Assembly (NCBI GenBank): GCA_963978155.1
Contig: CAXBRK010000010.1
Coordinates: 1-34,817, forward strand
Length of the DNA stretch: 34,817 bases
Origin: UBA8653 sp963978155
GTDB lineage: Bacteria > Planctomycetota > Phycisphaerae > Phycisphaerales > SM1A02
Direction: 5' to 3'
Each line of letters begins with the position of its first letter. The first letter of the stretch is position 1. Position numbers and translations under genes: made by a program. Of this stretch, positions 1-8,210 are shown in pieces. The notes under the pieces were generated by a model. It was not told the DNA's origin, did not search any database, and saw only the letters and a list, made by a program, of their open reading frames with translations.

Positions 1-777
1 GCAGGTGCTGTAGTCGCCTTGGGATTCCCCGCCGATGGCGGCACAGAAGTTGGCATCGCCAGTCTCACAGGTGCCATCGCTCAAGCAGCAGGCGGAGGTG
101 TTGTTTGGGGTGTCTGCGGTCGGGGCACCACTGGTGGTGTCGGCCACGAAGATCGAGTCCACCAAGAGTCGATTGCTCGAGTTGTTGCCAGAGCGGATCA
201 TGATGCGGTTGAACGAGTAGTTCGCACCGGGCTCGGTGATCGAGACGTCCGCGGGGCCAAGGTCGGCCAAGTTGCTTGGGTTCACCCACATGGCCGCGGT
301 GTCGGCAAAAATTCCAAATTCCACCCGAACCACTAGGCGTGCGAGCTGACCTTGGGAAGCATCGACTCCAGAATCTCCCGAGACGTCACCAAAGCCTTTG
401 AGGTTCCAGGTGTCTTCGGAAGCGAAGTTGGTTCCAATTTCCAGTTTGATTTGGCCGCCATTGGCCAAAGTGATGTTCGCAAATCCATTGGTGGGATCAT
501 CCACCAATTGCTCAACCCAACAGATGACGTAGACCGGATTGCTTCCGAGATCTTGCAAGGGGATGGATTTCTTCGCGGCGTTGGAATAACCAGAGCCGTC
601 TCCATTCCCGGTGTGGACGACACTTCCGTCGATCACCTGCACCGAAGTCGTGTCAAACCACCCACCGCTGTTCAAAGCGCCGTCGGGGTAATCGAAGCGT
701 TCAACGAGAAACTCCTCCGCAGCGAGGGCTGAAGTGAGGGCGGTACAGGCGAGCAAGGGGGTGATCAATTTCATCAT
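1..777 (-). CDS. Secreted protein with ACC-DGTC motif, C-terminus beyond window
   Basis: The reading frame starts at ATG 777 and stays open through base 1, so at least 259 residues are present and the C-terminus lies outside the window. The N-terminus (MMKLITPLLACTALTSALA) is a clear signal peptide with an AxA-type cleavage site. Residues 21-225 read as a soluble beta-rich domain with an acidic, Asn/Gly-rich surface, similar in style to LamG/concanavalin-like domains, but I cannot name a family. From about residue 227 comes ACCLSDGTCETGDANFCAAI, a Cys-rich motif often seen repeated in Phycisphaerae extracellular proteins, so more copies may follow past the edge. It lies 77 bases downstream of the glycoamylase-like gene on the same strand and may be co-transcribed. 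The function is unknown; secretion is well supported. Confidence 0.8.
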   Translation of the reverse strand, partial: MMKLITPLLACTALTSALAAEEFLVERFDYPDGALNSGGWFDTTSVQVIDGSVVHTGNGDGSGYSNAAKKSIPLQDLGSNPVYVICWVEQLVDDPTNGFANITLANGGQIKLEIGTNFASEDTWNLKGFGDVSGDSGVDASQGQLARLVVRVEFGIFADTAAMWVNPSNLADLGPADVSITEPGANYSFNRIMIRSGNNSSNRLLVDSIFVADTTSGAPTADTPNNTSACCLSDGTCETGDANFCAAIGGESQGDYSTC

Positions 778-854
778 CTTTAGATTTCCACTCCGATCGA
801 ACCATGGTACGTCGAGACGCGGCGGTTCCAAACCAGAACTGCGGAGAGGTGGGG

Positions 855-2474
855 TTATTCGGGCAATTTGCCAGCTTCACAAGGGCCAATGGCGGAGAGC
901 ACGGCAAGCAAGTCGGAAAATTCAACCGCATTGTCTTGGTTGACATCCGCTGGGTTGCCAGGATTGAAGCCCCAGTTCGACAAAACGGCCAAGAGGTCCG
1001 AGAATTCGATCACACAATTGCGATCCACATCCTCTGGACATCCGCCCCACGCGCAACTGGATCGGGTCAGTCCGATGCGGTCCATGGCAAGTTGAATGAA
1101 TGGATGGTCGTGGAACAGTGACCAGACTCGGCCGGTGCGGGCGTTTTCAATCGCGACCAGCAGGGCACCATCGTCAATGGAAAGGTGCTGTGATGCGGAC
1201 CAGCCGCCATCGCCTTCGTTCCAAGCGTCTCGATATCCAAACCCGCCCACCGAAGGCTCATTCCACACCAGCGGGGCGTTCAAGTTCCGGGCGTACCGCA
1301 GCACGTCCATTGCTCTTTGATCGAACATCAGCGCGCCTGCGGCGCCGTACACCGCCACCGTGCCGTCTCCATCGTTCGGGCTGGTTCCTCCGGGATTGGG
1401 TTCATCTTCGGGACGCTGGGCTCCGGGAATGGGTTGGGTGATGGGAAAGACCCCGGGAACGGCGTAGCCGGAAGGTGACAGGGAGGCCGTCAGGGGCCAG
1501 CCGGTCTCCCCGAGGGTGGGTAACCCGTTGGGATTGTTGATCGCTCGGTCTCGGTGCATCTGGGCATGCCGTCGGCTGTTTTCCCAGAAATCAGTGGTGG
1601 TTCGCGCTGGGAACCCTCGTTCGGAAGGGTTGTCCGGCCCCATCCGCGGGGTGTCCATAAACAGTTGCGCGTAAAAGGTGCGGAAATAAGCGCCGGAGTA
1701 CGGGGAGTACACCACGCGTTCGCCGGCTGGAGTGTTGCCCATGGGACGCCGCAGCGACCACCAAAGATCAGGATCGGTGCTCTTGGCGGTATCGGGTTGT
1801 GTTTGGGCCAAGAACACGGTCAGCCGTTCTTCGTCCATGGCGTCGACCCAAGCGAAGGGCATCAGTGTTCCCGGTCCAGTGGGTTGGGCTTCGTTGTCCG
1901 GTTCCCAGGCAAGGCTCAGATAGCCGGAGGGGAACCCAGAAACCTCATCGGTCAGGACAAATTTGGACCAGTCCGCCGCCAACAAGAGGTCGATTACAGC
2001 GTCATCAACAAGCCCACCAAAGCGTGAACCGGCCACGATGGCTCCGGCATAGAACAACGCGGAATCCACGGTAGAAACCCCATCCCAGTCTGGTCTTGGC
2101 GCGCCAGTGATGGCATCGATCCAGTGGTAATACAAGCCGTGTTTGGCGATGTTGGGGGTGTTGAGAATTTCTTGCAAGATGTTGAGGGCTTGCGTCTCAG
2201 CTTCAGCCTCGGTCAACCATCCGTGTTCAGGTGCCAGGGCCAATGCGGCCAGTTGAAAGCCGACCCCGGCCATGCTGATGACCGGACTGTTGGTGGCATC
2301 CCGCACCATGCCTCCGTAGGCGGTCACCGAAGTCAACGCACGGAACGCTCCAAATTGAGCGGATTCGAGCAGTGCTTCATCGTCTGCTTCAAAGACCCAT
2401 GGTGGACGCTCCGCGCCAATGTCGGGAAGGATCGGTGGCAGGGGGCCTGCCATGGTCAGGAGTACGGTCAGCAT
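855..2474 (-). CDS. Secreted glycoamylase-like (GH144-type) protein with dockerin-like tail
   Basis: This 539-residue protein matches the 'glycoamylase-like' fold (PF10091/GH144 type), whose studied members are endo-beta-1,2-glucanases or related glucan hydrolases with an (alpha/alpha)6 barrel. Visible landmarks are YGGMVRDATNSPVISMAGVG near residue 53, STVDSALFYAGAI near 132, DFWENSRRHAQMHRDRAINN near 300, TGWPLTASLSPSGY near 325, and GGFGYRDAWNEG near 410. A short hydrophobic N-terminus (MLTVLLTMAG) may be a weak or unusually short signal peptide; an upstream in-frame stop at 2490-2492 rules out a longer start. The last 61 residues are a dockerin-like pair of calcium-loop/helix units bounded by cysteines. 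A periplasmic or cell-surface role in beta-glucan breakdown is inferred; the exact substrate cannot be read from sequence. Confidence 0.9.
   Translation of the reverse strand: MLTVLLTMAGPLPPILPDIGAERPPWVFEADDEALLESAQFGAFRALTSVTAYGGMVRDATNSPVISMAGVGFQLAALALAPEHGWLTEAEAETQALNILQEILNTPNIAKHGLYYHWIDAITGAPRPDWDGVSTVDSALFYAGAIVAGSRFGGLVDDAVIDLLLAADWSKFVLTDEVSGFPSGYLSLAWEPDNEAQPTGPGTLMPFAWVDAMDEERLTVFLAQTQPDTAKSTDPDLWWSLRRPMGNTPAGERVVYSPYSGAYFRTFYAQLFMDTPRMGPDNPSERGFPARTTTDFWENSRRHAQMHRDRAINNPNGLPTLGETGWPLTASLSPSGYAVPGVFPITQPIPGAQRPEDEPNPGGTSPNDGDGTVAVYGAAGALMFDQRAMDVLRYARNLNAPLVWNEPSVGGFGYRDAWNEGDGGWSASQHLSIDDGALLVAIENARTGRVWSLFHDHPFIQLAMDRIGLTRSSCAWGGCPEDVDRNCVIEFSDLLAVLSNWGFNPGNPADVNQDNAVEFSDLLAVLSAIGPCEAGKLPE
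858..1040 (-). other. Dockerin-like C-terminal cassette, copy 1
   Basis: This encodes residues 479-539 of the glycoamylase-like protein. It opens with CPEDVDRNC and contains two near-identical units, VIEFSDLLAVLSNWG and AVEFSDLLAVLSAIG, each preceded by an Asp/Asn-rich loop (DVDRN and DVNQDN) like a calcium-binding dockerin type I loop. It closes with GPC, so cysteines frame the cassette. The same arrangement ends the secreted protein at 8292-10655. Confidence 0.85.
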
Positions 2475-2494
2475 GTCTCCACTATTCTCTCACC

Positions 2495-3559
2495 ATGAGC
2501 GATTCAAGCAAGTCAGAGTCAGAAAACAACACGATTTCACCCGGATGTTTGCTCTATGGCTTTGGCGGGGTGTTCATTCTGGGAGGTTTGGCCTTTTTGG
2601 TGGGGACCGGTTGGTTTGCCCTTCAGGTGGAAGCGTCCCGAACGTGGCCCCAGGTGCCGGCTCAAGTGGTGTCCTCAGAACTTGGATTCCGGGTGGACAG
2701 CGACAACGACCGGTTTGTCGACCCGAATGTGACCTTCCGCTACGACATTGATGGAAAAACCTACACCGGGGATCGGGTCTCTTTTGGCTCGGGTGATGCG
2801 GCTTGGTCGCAAGGTCGAGTGAATGCGTATCCAGCGGGTCAGGTGATCAATGTGCGGGTCAACCCCGACGATCCCACTGACGCGGTGATTGAACCTGGCG
2901 GCCGAGGTTGGGAGCGGTTTCTTCCCTTGGGGGGGTTGGTGCCTCTGGGGGTTGGCGTCAGCATCATCCTGTCGGGCCGTCGCCGTCTGCGGAATCCAGA
3001 ATTGATGCGTGGTCCCAGCGGACCCACCAAAGTTGGGCCCAAAGGTCATTGGATTCCTGCCACCTTGGGAATCATTTTCACCACCGTCGGCGTCTTCATC
3101 GTTCGTGATGGCTTGACGGACATTCAGATTGCTCGCGCCAGCAGCACTTGGCCCACAACTGAAGGCACCGTGGTGTTGTCCGAAGCCCATCGTGAATGGG
3201 ACAGCGAGGACAAGCGTCACACCTACTTCCCCGTCGTGGTGTACACCTACGAGGTCGAAGGCGTGACGTACGCCTCGGACCGAATACGGCCGGGATCGAT
3301 CAAGCGTTCGAGTCGAACGAGCGCTTCGGCTTTGCGGTTGGCCAAGCAGTATCCCGAAGGATCGCGCCAGCCCGTGTCGTACGACCCCGATCAACCAGGC
3401 CAAGCCACGTTGGTCGCGGGGGAAGGTGTTGCCTCTTGGGGGACGATGATTTTCGGTGGCATCTTCACCGTGATTGGCTTGGTGATTGCGTTGGTCTTTT
3501 TCCCACGACCATGGGCTCACCAGGTGTCAAACCAAGGGACCGGTTCACCACGTTCTTGA
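2495..3559 (+). CDS. DUF3592 membrane protein, two tandem domains
   Basis: The protein has 354 residues. I chose ATG 2495 because the family-like sequence begins there (MSDSSKSESENNTISPG) and the longer frame from 2372 lies inside the divergent gene. A first membrane helix (CLLYGFGGVFILGGLAFLVG) precedes a soluble DUF3592 domain that begins with ASRTWPQVPAQVVSSELGF and includes a VRVNPDDPTDAVIEPG stretch. After a helix pair the pattern repeats: ASSTWPTTEGTVVLSEA and later PVSYDPDQPGQATLVAGEG, ending in a last helix (GTMIFGGIFTVIGLVIALVFF). DUF3592 proteins are widespread, of unknown function, and usually have a single domain. The start codon is only 20 bases from the divergent glycoamylase-like start. 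The 3' end overlaps the convergent sulfatase by 43 bases. Confidence 0.85.
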   Translation: MSDSSKSESENNTISPGCLLYGFGGVFILGGLAFLVGTGWFALQVEASRTWPQVPAQVVSSELGFRVDSDNDRFVDPNVTFRYDIDGKTYTGDRVSFGSGDAAWSQGRVNAYPAGQVINVRVNPDDPTDAVIEPGGRGWERFLPLGGLVPLGVGVSIILSGRRRLRNPELMRGPSGPTKVGPKGHWIPATLGIIFTTVGVFIVRDGLTDIQIARASSTWPTTEGTVVLSEAHREWDSEDKRHTYFPVVVYTYEVEGVTYASDRIRPGSIKRSSRTSASALRLAKQYPEGSRQPVSYDPDQPGQATLVAGEGVASWGTMIFGGIFTVIGLVIALVFFPRPWAHQVSNQGTGSPRS

Positions 3560-4974
3560 TCCACACTCATTTGCGCGCCAGCTTCGCGGCACCAATCGGC
3601 AAGCACTTGTGACAGTGCATCAACACGTTCGGGATGCGTCCCTGACAGATCGTTCTGTTCTCCGGGATCGTTTTGCAAGTCGTACAACTCAAAGCGCTGT
3701 TCGGCATGCCATGCGATGAGCTTTTCATCACCCATCCGAATGGCCGTGCAAGGCATGAAGCGTCCACTTTGTCCGCCGGTGCGATGGGGTTTGTGCCAGA
3801 CGATGAAGCGTTCCAACTGGTCTTGTTGCCCAAGCAAGATTGGAGAGATGTCCAAGCCGTCGGGCACACTCCGTTCCTCGGCTTCGAGTCCGACCCAACG
3901 CAGCAGGGTGGGATGAAGATCATGCGTGACCACCATGGCGTTGCTGGATGCGCCGGCCGGGATGTGCTGGGGCCACCGTGCGATCAATGGCACTCGGTGT
4001 CCACCTTCGTACGGACTGCTCTTGCTTCCCCGCAACGGGGCGTTTCGGTTTGCCGGCCGCCCGGCGTACCCCGAGACCGCACCGTTGTCGCTGGTGAAGA
4101 TGACCAAGGTGTTGTTGGTGATACCAAGCGCGTCCAAGCGTTCCAAGAGCACGCCCACCGCCGCGTCCACCGATCGCACCAGACTGACGTAGCGTGCTTC
4201 CACTGGGGGCAAACCTTCGGTCTCATCGATCCAGCGTGGATTGGCCATGATTGGCGTGTGGACGGCGTAGGGCGCAAAGTGGAGGAAGAAAGGCTCACCA
4301 GAAGCCACGGCAGCTTCCATGCTGCGTGAAGCTTCGATGGTCAAGGCTTCGGTGAGGAAAAGATCGCGATCGTGGTACGCCTCCAGTCCGGGGACGTCCC
4401 AGACGGAGGTCTTGCTGAAGTCGGTGGTGCTTTTGGCATTCTTGAAGCGGTGGATACCGCGGTAGGAGCCCGGGGCTCCGGAACCATGTCCGGCGATGTT
4501 TTCATCAAAGCCCAGCTGCAAAGGGTCGCTGCCGGGGGTGCCGTGGGCGCCCCAGTGTGCCTTTCCCACATGAATGGTTCGGTATCCCGCTCGGCGAAGT
4601 CGTTCGGGCAGCAAATCGGGTGAGGGCTGGACACCTTCCTTCTTCCAATCTGGCGCGCGGAGGGTGGGGTGCTTTCCGCTGGTGTCTCGGTCGTGGTACA
4701 GCGTCCACCAAGTGATGTGGTGTCGTGCGGGTGCGGCCCCCGTCAACAGCGAAGCCCGTGTGGGGGTGCAAACACAGCCAGAGGCGTAGGCGTGGTCCAA
4801 ACGCATGCCTTCGTCCGCCAATCGCTGGATGTGGGGCGTGTGCAATTGCGCTTGGGTGGGATCCTCAGGCGGCCCATTGCGAACGCTGGTGTCTCGCCAA
4901 CCGAGGTCGTCCACCATGATGAGCAGAATGTTCGGCTGGTTGGTGCAGAGCAGGCTGCACAGCAGAGTCAGCAT
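3517..4974 (-). CDS. Type I (formylglycine) sulfatase
   Basis: The protein has 485 residues, normal for the family. The sequence PNILLIMVDDLGW gives the N-terminal metal-binding Asp pair (residues 22-23). C69-T-P-T-R73 is the CxPxR signature whose Cys is converted to formylglycine; it is a Cys-type sulfatase that would need FGE or anSME. FTSDNGA supplies the second metal-binding pair, and GSKSSPYEGG a substrate-contact Lys. Such enzymes remove sulfate esters from polysaccharides, glycans or small molecules in the periplasm. The N-terminus (MLTLLCSLLC) is a very short hydrophobic leader, so export is likely but not certain. ATG 4974 overlaps the upstream gene's TGA as TGATG, suggesting translational coupling; GTG 4977 is an alternative start. 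The substrate cannot be told from sequence. Confidence 0.95.
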   Translation of the reverse strand: MLTLLCSLLCTNQPNILLIMVDDLGWRDTSVRNGPPEDPTQAQLHTPHIQRLADEGMRLDHAYASGCVCTPTRASLLTGAAPARHHITWWTLYHDRDTSGKHPTLRAPDWKKEGVQPSPDLLPERLRRAGYRTIHVGKAHWGAHGTPGSDPLQLGFDENIAGHGSGAPGSYRGIHRFKNAKSTTDFSKTSVWDVPGLEAYHDRDLFLTEALTIEASRSMEAAVASGEPFFLHFAPYAVHTPIMANPRWIDETEGLPPVEARYVSLVRSVDAAVGVLLERLDALGITNNTLVIFTSDNGAVSGYAGRPANRNAPLRGSKSSPYEGGHRVPLIARWPQHIPAGASSNAMVVTHDLHPTLLRWVGLEAEERSVPDGLDISPILLGQQDQLERFIVWHKPHRTGGQSGRFMPCTAIRMGDEKLIAWHAEQRFELYDLQNDPGEQNDLSGTHPERVDALSQVLADWCREAGAQMSVDQERGEPVPWFDTW

Positions 4975-6101
4975 CACTTGCCCAGTTCACGGACCATGCC
5001 CGCGATTCGGAACTTGAGTTGTGATTCGTCCGGCAAGTCTGTCTCAATGACTGCCAACGCGGAAAGCGCGCCCAAATAATCACCAGGGTCGCCCGTCAGT
5101 TGAACCTGCCACACGTTGCCATCACCGGAGGCTGGTGCAAAGTTGAGGCTCATCGTCGGCCCGTCGCGGCGGGCTCCAGTGATGTTGGCACTGAGGATCG
5201 AAAATGGTTTGTCGGCCGTGAGGGTGATTTGTTTTTGGAACGGCTTTTTGGGTGCGGTCGCTCCAACCCGGAACATGGTGTCCGAAGGGCGAATGCTTCC
5301 GAGCACCGTGACCGATGCCGTGCACTGGATTTCTTTTTCCACGGGCGTTCCGCTCGGCAGAACGCCCCGTGTTTTGACAAAGACATTTCCGTAATGCGGT
5401 CCCCATGGGGCGTTGCCCAAGAAGGTCACACTCAGTTGAGTGGGCCGGAACGAATCTTGTTCCACTTTGAAATAGCGGGCGGCGGTCCCACGGATACCGA
5501 AGTCCAGAATTTCAAAATTGGGGTCGACACATTGCAGATCCAAAGTGAGTTGCTTGGATTCTCCTTTGCTGACCTCTTCGTAACGCAAGTACAACGGGTC
5601 AGGTTTGACGAACGGTTTGATGGTGCTGGAGATTTTGAGGATCGTGACCGGTCGCTCAGGATCATTGCATCGCACGGTCAAGGTTTTGGTTTGGCGTCCG
5701 TTGCCTTTGGGGGCAAATGCGATTTCCAGCGTGCCCTTTTCTCCGGGCAGGTAGGTGGTTTTGGTCAAGGTTGGGGTCGTGCAGCCGCACGATGCCTTGA
5801 CTTCCTCGATGATCAGAGGGCCCTTGCCTTTGTTTTCAAACCCAAAGGTGGTCTCCTGCTTTTCAAGGTCCCAAATTTCACCAAAATCGTGTTCGAAGCG
5901 TTCGAGACCCAACACAGCGTTCCCGGTGGCTGGGGGGCTTTCGACGGTCTCGGCCGTGGGGGGGGACGTTGGCGTTGGGGTGCCCGGCTCTGCCCCTGAC
6001 GTACCAGCGCTAGCGGATTCTGTGGATGGAGCAGATGGCTCACATCCCATCAGGGCTACAGGAAGCACAATCCAAAAGCGCAATACGATCCGATGCAACA
6101 T
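4974..6101 (-). CDS. DUF1573 lipoprotein
   Basis: This 375-residue lipoprotein has a lipobox (VALMGC, Cys20), followed by a roughly 40-residue Ser/Thr/Pro/Ala-rich linker. From about residue 64 it shows the DUF1573 pattern: FEHDFGEIWDLEKQETTFGF, NKGKGPLIIEEVKASCGCT, YLPGEKGTLEIAFAPKG, then TLTVRCNDPERPVTIL. DUF1573 is an Ig-like/ASPM-SPD2-Hydin-related beta-sandwich found in secreted or surface proteins, with no established enzymatic role. The rest (about 165-375) looks like further beta-sandwich repeats. It is the first gene of a pair with the sulfatase (TGATG overlap) and is divergent from the transglutaminase-fold gene with 88 bases between starts. A surface scaffolding or binding role is only a guess. 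Confidence 0.9.
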   Translation of the reverse strand: MLHRIVLRFWIVLPVALMGCEPSAPSTESASAGTSGAEPGTPTPTSPPTAETVESPPATGNAVLGLERFEHDFGEIWDLEKQETTFGFENKGKGPLIIEEVKASCGCTTPTLTKTTYLPGEKGTLEIAFAPKGNGRQTKTLTVRCNDPERPVTILKISSTIKPFVKPDPLYLRYEEVSKGESKQLTLDLQCVDPNFEILDFGIRGTAARYFKVEQDSFRPTQLSVTFLGNAPWGPHYGNVFVKTRGVLPSGTPVEKEIQCTASVTVLGSIRPSDTMFRVGATAPKKPFQKQITLTADKPFSILSANITGARRDGPTMSLNFAPASGDGNVWQVQLTGDPGDYLGALSALAVIETDLPDESQLKFRIAGMVRELGK

Positions 6102-6189
6102 AAGAGATGACCCTCAGGGCAATTCAACAAACATAGGCCAGAGTGCCCGTTATCCTCGCATATCCAAGACTTTGCAAGTGGTTCTGTGT

Positions 6190-7410
6190 ATGTCCTTCAA
6201 ATTCTCCATTTTGGCAACGCTCTTCCTGCCCATGGGACACCTTGGCGCTCAGGATATTTTGAACCGGGTCGACGCCCACGACTGGGAATTGACGGTCGAA
6301 ATTCGTCTCTCAAGCGAGGTCCCGATCCAGCTCGGCCCAGATGGCCGTCCCATGGGGATTTTTCGTCCGGATCAACTGTGGCCCTACCGGCCGCCTTGGA
6401 TTGATGGCACCCGCTGGCTTGAGGTCAAGCCCAACGGCTTCTTCGACACCCAAGGTGGTCGAATCAGAATGCCCTTCGTAGAGGACACCGCTTCTTCAGA
6501 AGCCGCAGTCGAACGACTGGACGGCACGTTTTTCATCGGCACCCGGCAAGACGAGTCGGCCATTGCCAACGGCAAGGTGTTTCCAAAAGACATTCTGGGT
6601 GAACGTGCTGTCGAATTTGCGTTGAATGAAGGCCGCGACACCACCATGCGCTGGTCCATCATGCTGCCCCATCGGAGTTACGGGATCGTGGTCGACGAGT
6701 CACAAGCAGCCAAGTTGCCGTGGCCGCGCTCGGTACCATCAGAGGCTGCACCGGCGCTCAAACCATCCGGATTGATCGACTCTGATGATCCTGTGTTTGC
6801 CGAAGCCGTGAAAAACATCGCGGGGGATCGGTTGCAGGTGGTCTCCCCGTGGCGGGCCGCAAAATCGCTCTTGGCCGGAGTCATTCGTACGATTCGGGTG
6901 GGTGAGCCTGCGACCGCACGAGGGCGCTCAACGGCGATTCGAGGCATCGTGGCCCGCAAAGCCAGCGAAGCAGCCAAATCCAGTGCGGTCAATCCCGTGG
7001 AAGATGTCTTGGTGGCCGTGGGGGTGTTGCGAGCAGCTGGTCTGCCTGCTCGGGCGGTCCATGGCGTTCGGTTCCGCAACCTACGGTTCCCTCCAGAGCC
7101 GGTGACCTGGGGCGAGTGGTTCCACCCTGATTTGGGCTGGGTGCCCTTCGACATGGCGTTCCTCCGCGGCGACGGCGTGATCAATCGAGGGGTCGATCAG
7201 AAATGGCGCGGCTTTGGTGAGATTCGTGAGTTGGAACGAAGAGTACCCGTCGCATTCCGTCTTCACCCAGAGACCGATGCTCGGGGCTGGTACCCGTGGG
7301 CGTACTGGAGTTGGGAAAGCCTTGCCGAACAGCCGGGCTTCTTTGAACAAGCCGTGGAGCTGAAAATGATCGATCGCGGTCGGGTTCCCAACCGTGGGGT
7401 GGCACCTTGA
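6190..7410 (+). CDS. Transglutaminase-fold protein, apparently lacking catalytic residues
   Basis: The protein has 406 residues. ATG 6190 was chosen because a signal peptide follows directly (MSFKFSILATLFLPMGHLGA); the longer open frame from 5755 lies over the divergent DUF1573 gene. Residues 1-250 hold an N-terminal beta-rich region. The C-terminal part shows the core of the bacterial transglutaminase-like family: VLRAAGLPARAV (about 278-289) and PDLGWVPFD (about 313-321). Where the family has a catalytic Cys before Asp (usually C-x-D), this protein has V270-E-D; where it has HAW, it has VTW (305-307). Only Asp321 of the Cys-His-Asp triad is visible. It is therefore probably a non-catalytic binding or structural protein. 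Its stop overlaps the TTG start of the pseudouridine synthase gene. Confidence 0.85.
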   Translation: MSFKFSILATLFLPMGHLGAQDILNRVDAHDWELTVEIRLSSEVPIQLGPDGRPMGIFRPDQLWPYRPPWIDGTRWLEVKPNGFFDTQGGRIRMPFVEDTASSEAAVERLDGTFFIGTRQDESAIANGKVFPKDILGERAVEFALNEGRDTTMRWSIMLPHRSYGIVVDESQAAKLPWPRSVPSEAAPALKPSGLIDSDDPVFAEAVKNIAGDRLQVVSPWRAAKSLLAGVIRTIRVGEPATARGRSTAIRGIVARKASEAAKSSAVNPVEDVLVAVGVLRAAGLPARAVHGVRFRNLRFPPEPVTWGEWFHPDLGWVPFDMAFLRGDGVINRGVDQKWRGFGEIRELERRVPVAFRLHPETDARGWYPWAYWSWESLAEQPGFFEQAVELKMIDRGRVPNRGVAP

Positions 7411-8162
7411 CGACCCCGGTGGCCAATGCTGCGGTCGCTGTCGAGGTGGCGTACGAAGATCCCCATTACTTGGTGCTCAACAAAGCCGGAGGCCGGGTGG
7501 TGCAGCCTGGTCGGGGCCATCAGGACGATGCGTTGTTGAACGGTCTCATGGCCAGTCGGTTCGGCCCCGAGCTCCGAAAACTTGGTGCACGGCGTGACTT
7601 TGGTGTGATCCATCGTTTGGACCGGGACACCTCAGGCTCTTTGCTGGTAGCACGGACGGTGCCGGGATACGACGGACTGCGATCTGCGTTTACCGAGCGT
7701 CGGGTGGAAAAGGATTACTTGGTGTTGGTGGATCCCGCGCCAAGCAGCCCTTCGGGCCGAGTTGATCTTCCATTGCGTGAAGTGGAACGGGCTGGCGTTC
7801 GTTTGGCCGTCCCTGATCCGGCCGGGCAGCCGGCCCATACCGCTTGGCGACAGGTTGCCGCGGGGCCGAAGCATGCCATGTTGGCCTGCCGGATTTCGAC
7901 CGGTCGCCTCCACCAAATCCGTGTGCACCTGACTGAAGGCGTTGGCGTGCAGATCATGGGTGACCGGGTCTACCGCGTCGATGAACCACCGGACACTTCA
8001 TCCAAAGCCATGCGATTGGCCGGCCCCATGCATTTGCATGCTTGGCGTCTTGGCTTCCCTCACCCGGTAACGGATCGTCCCGAGCAGCATCGCATCGAGC
8101 CTCCACCCAGCTTCCTCTCGGCCATGGCCGAGTGTGGTTTGCAGCCCGCAGGTTCCCAGTAA
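7407..8162 (+). CDS. RluA-family pseudouridine synthase
   Basis: This enzyme isomerises specific uridines in rRNA or tRNA to pseudouridine. The protein has 251 residues and lacks an N-terminal S4 domain, like the shorter RluA/TruC-type members. The signature HRLDRDTSG at residues 69-77 contains the catalytic Asp72. YEDPHYLVLNKAGGRVVQPG (residues 16-35) is motif I, and GRLHQIRVHL with a later PMHLHAWRLGFPHP are the conserved C-terminal motifs. The target uridine cannot be deduced. The likely start is TTG 7407, overlapping the upstream TGA (TTGA); GTG 7419 is an alternative. It is translationally coupled to the transglutaminase-fold gene, with which it has no obvious functional link. Confidence 0.93.
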   Translation: MTTPVANAAVAVEVAYEDPHYLVLNKAGGRVVQPGRGHQDDALLNGLMASRFGPELRKLGARRDFGVIHRLDRDTSGSLLVARTVPGYDGLRSAFTERRVEKDYLVLVDPAPSSPSGRVDLPLREVERAGVRLAVPDPAGQPAHTAWRQVAAGPKHAMLACRISTGRLHQIRVHLTEGVGVQIMGDRVYRVDEPPDTSSKAMRLAGPMHLHAWRLGFPHPVTDRPEQHRIEPPPSFLSAMAECGLQPAGSQ

Positions 8163-8210
8163 TCCAAGTGTGTTCCTAAAAGGGACCGCTCCTCAACATC
8201 CGGAGGACCA

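Noticed and set aside
858..1040. Cellulosome membership from the dockerin-like tail
   Set aside because: No scaffoldin or cohesin is visible, and the paired Cys-bounded form differs from standard cellulosomal dockerins.
5755..6189. Long N-terminal extension of the transglutaminase-fold gene
   Set aside because: It overlaps the 5' half of the divergent DUF1573 gene, and a signal peptide starts exactly at ATG 6190.
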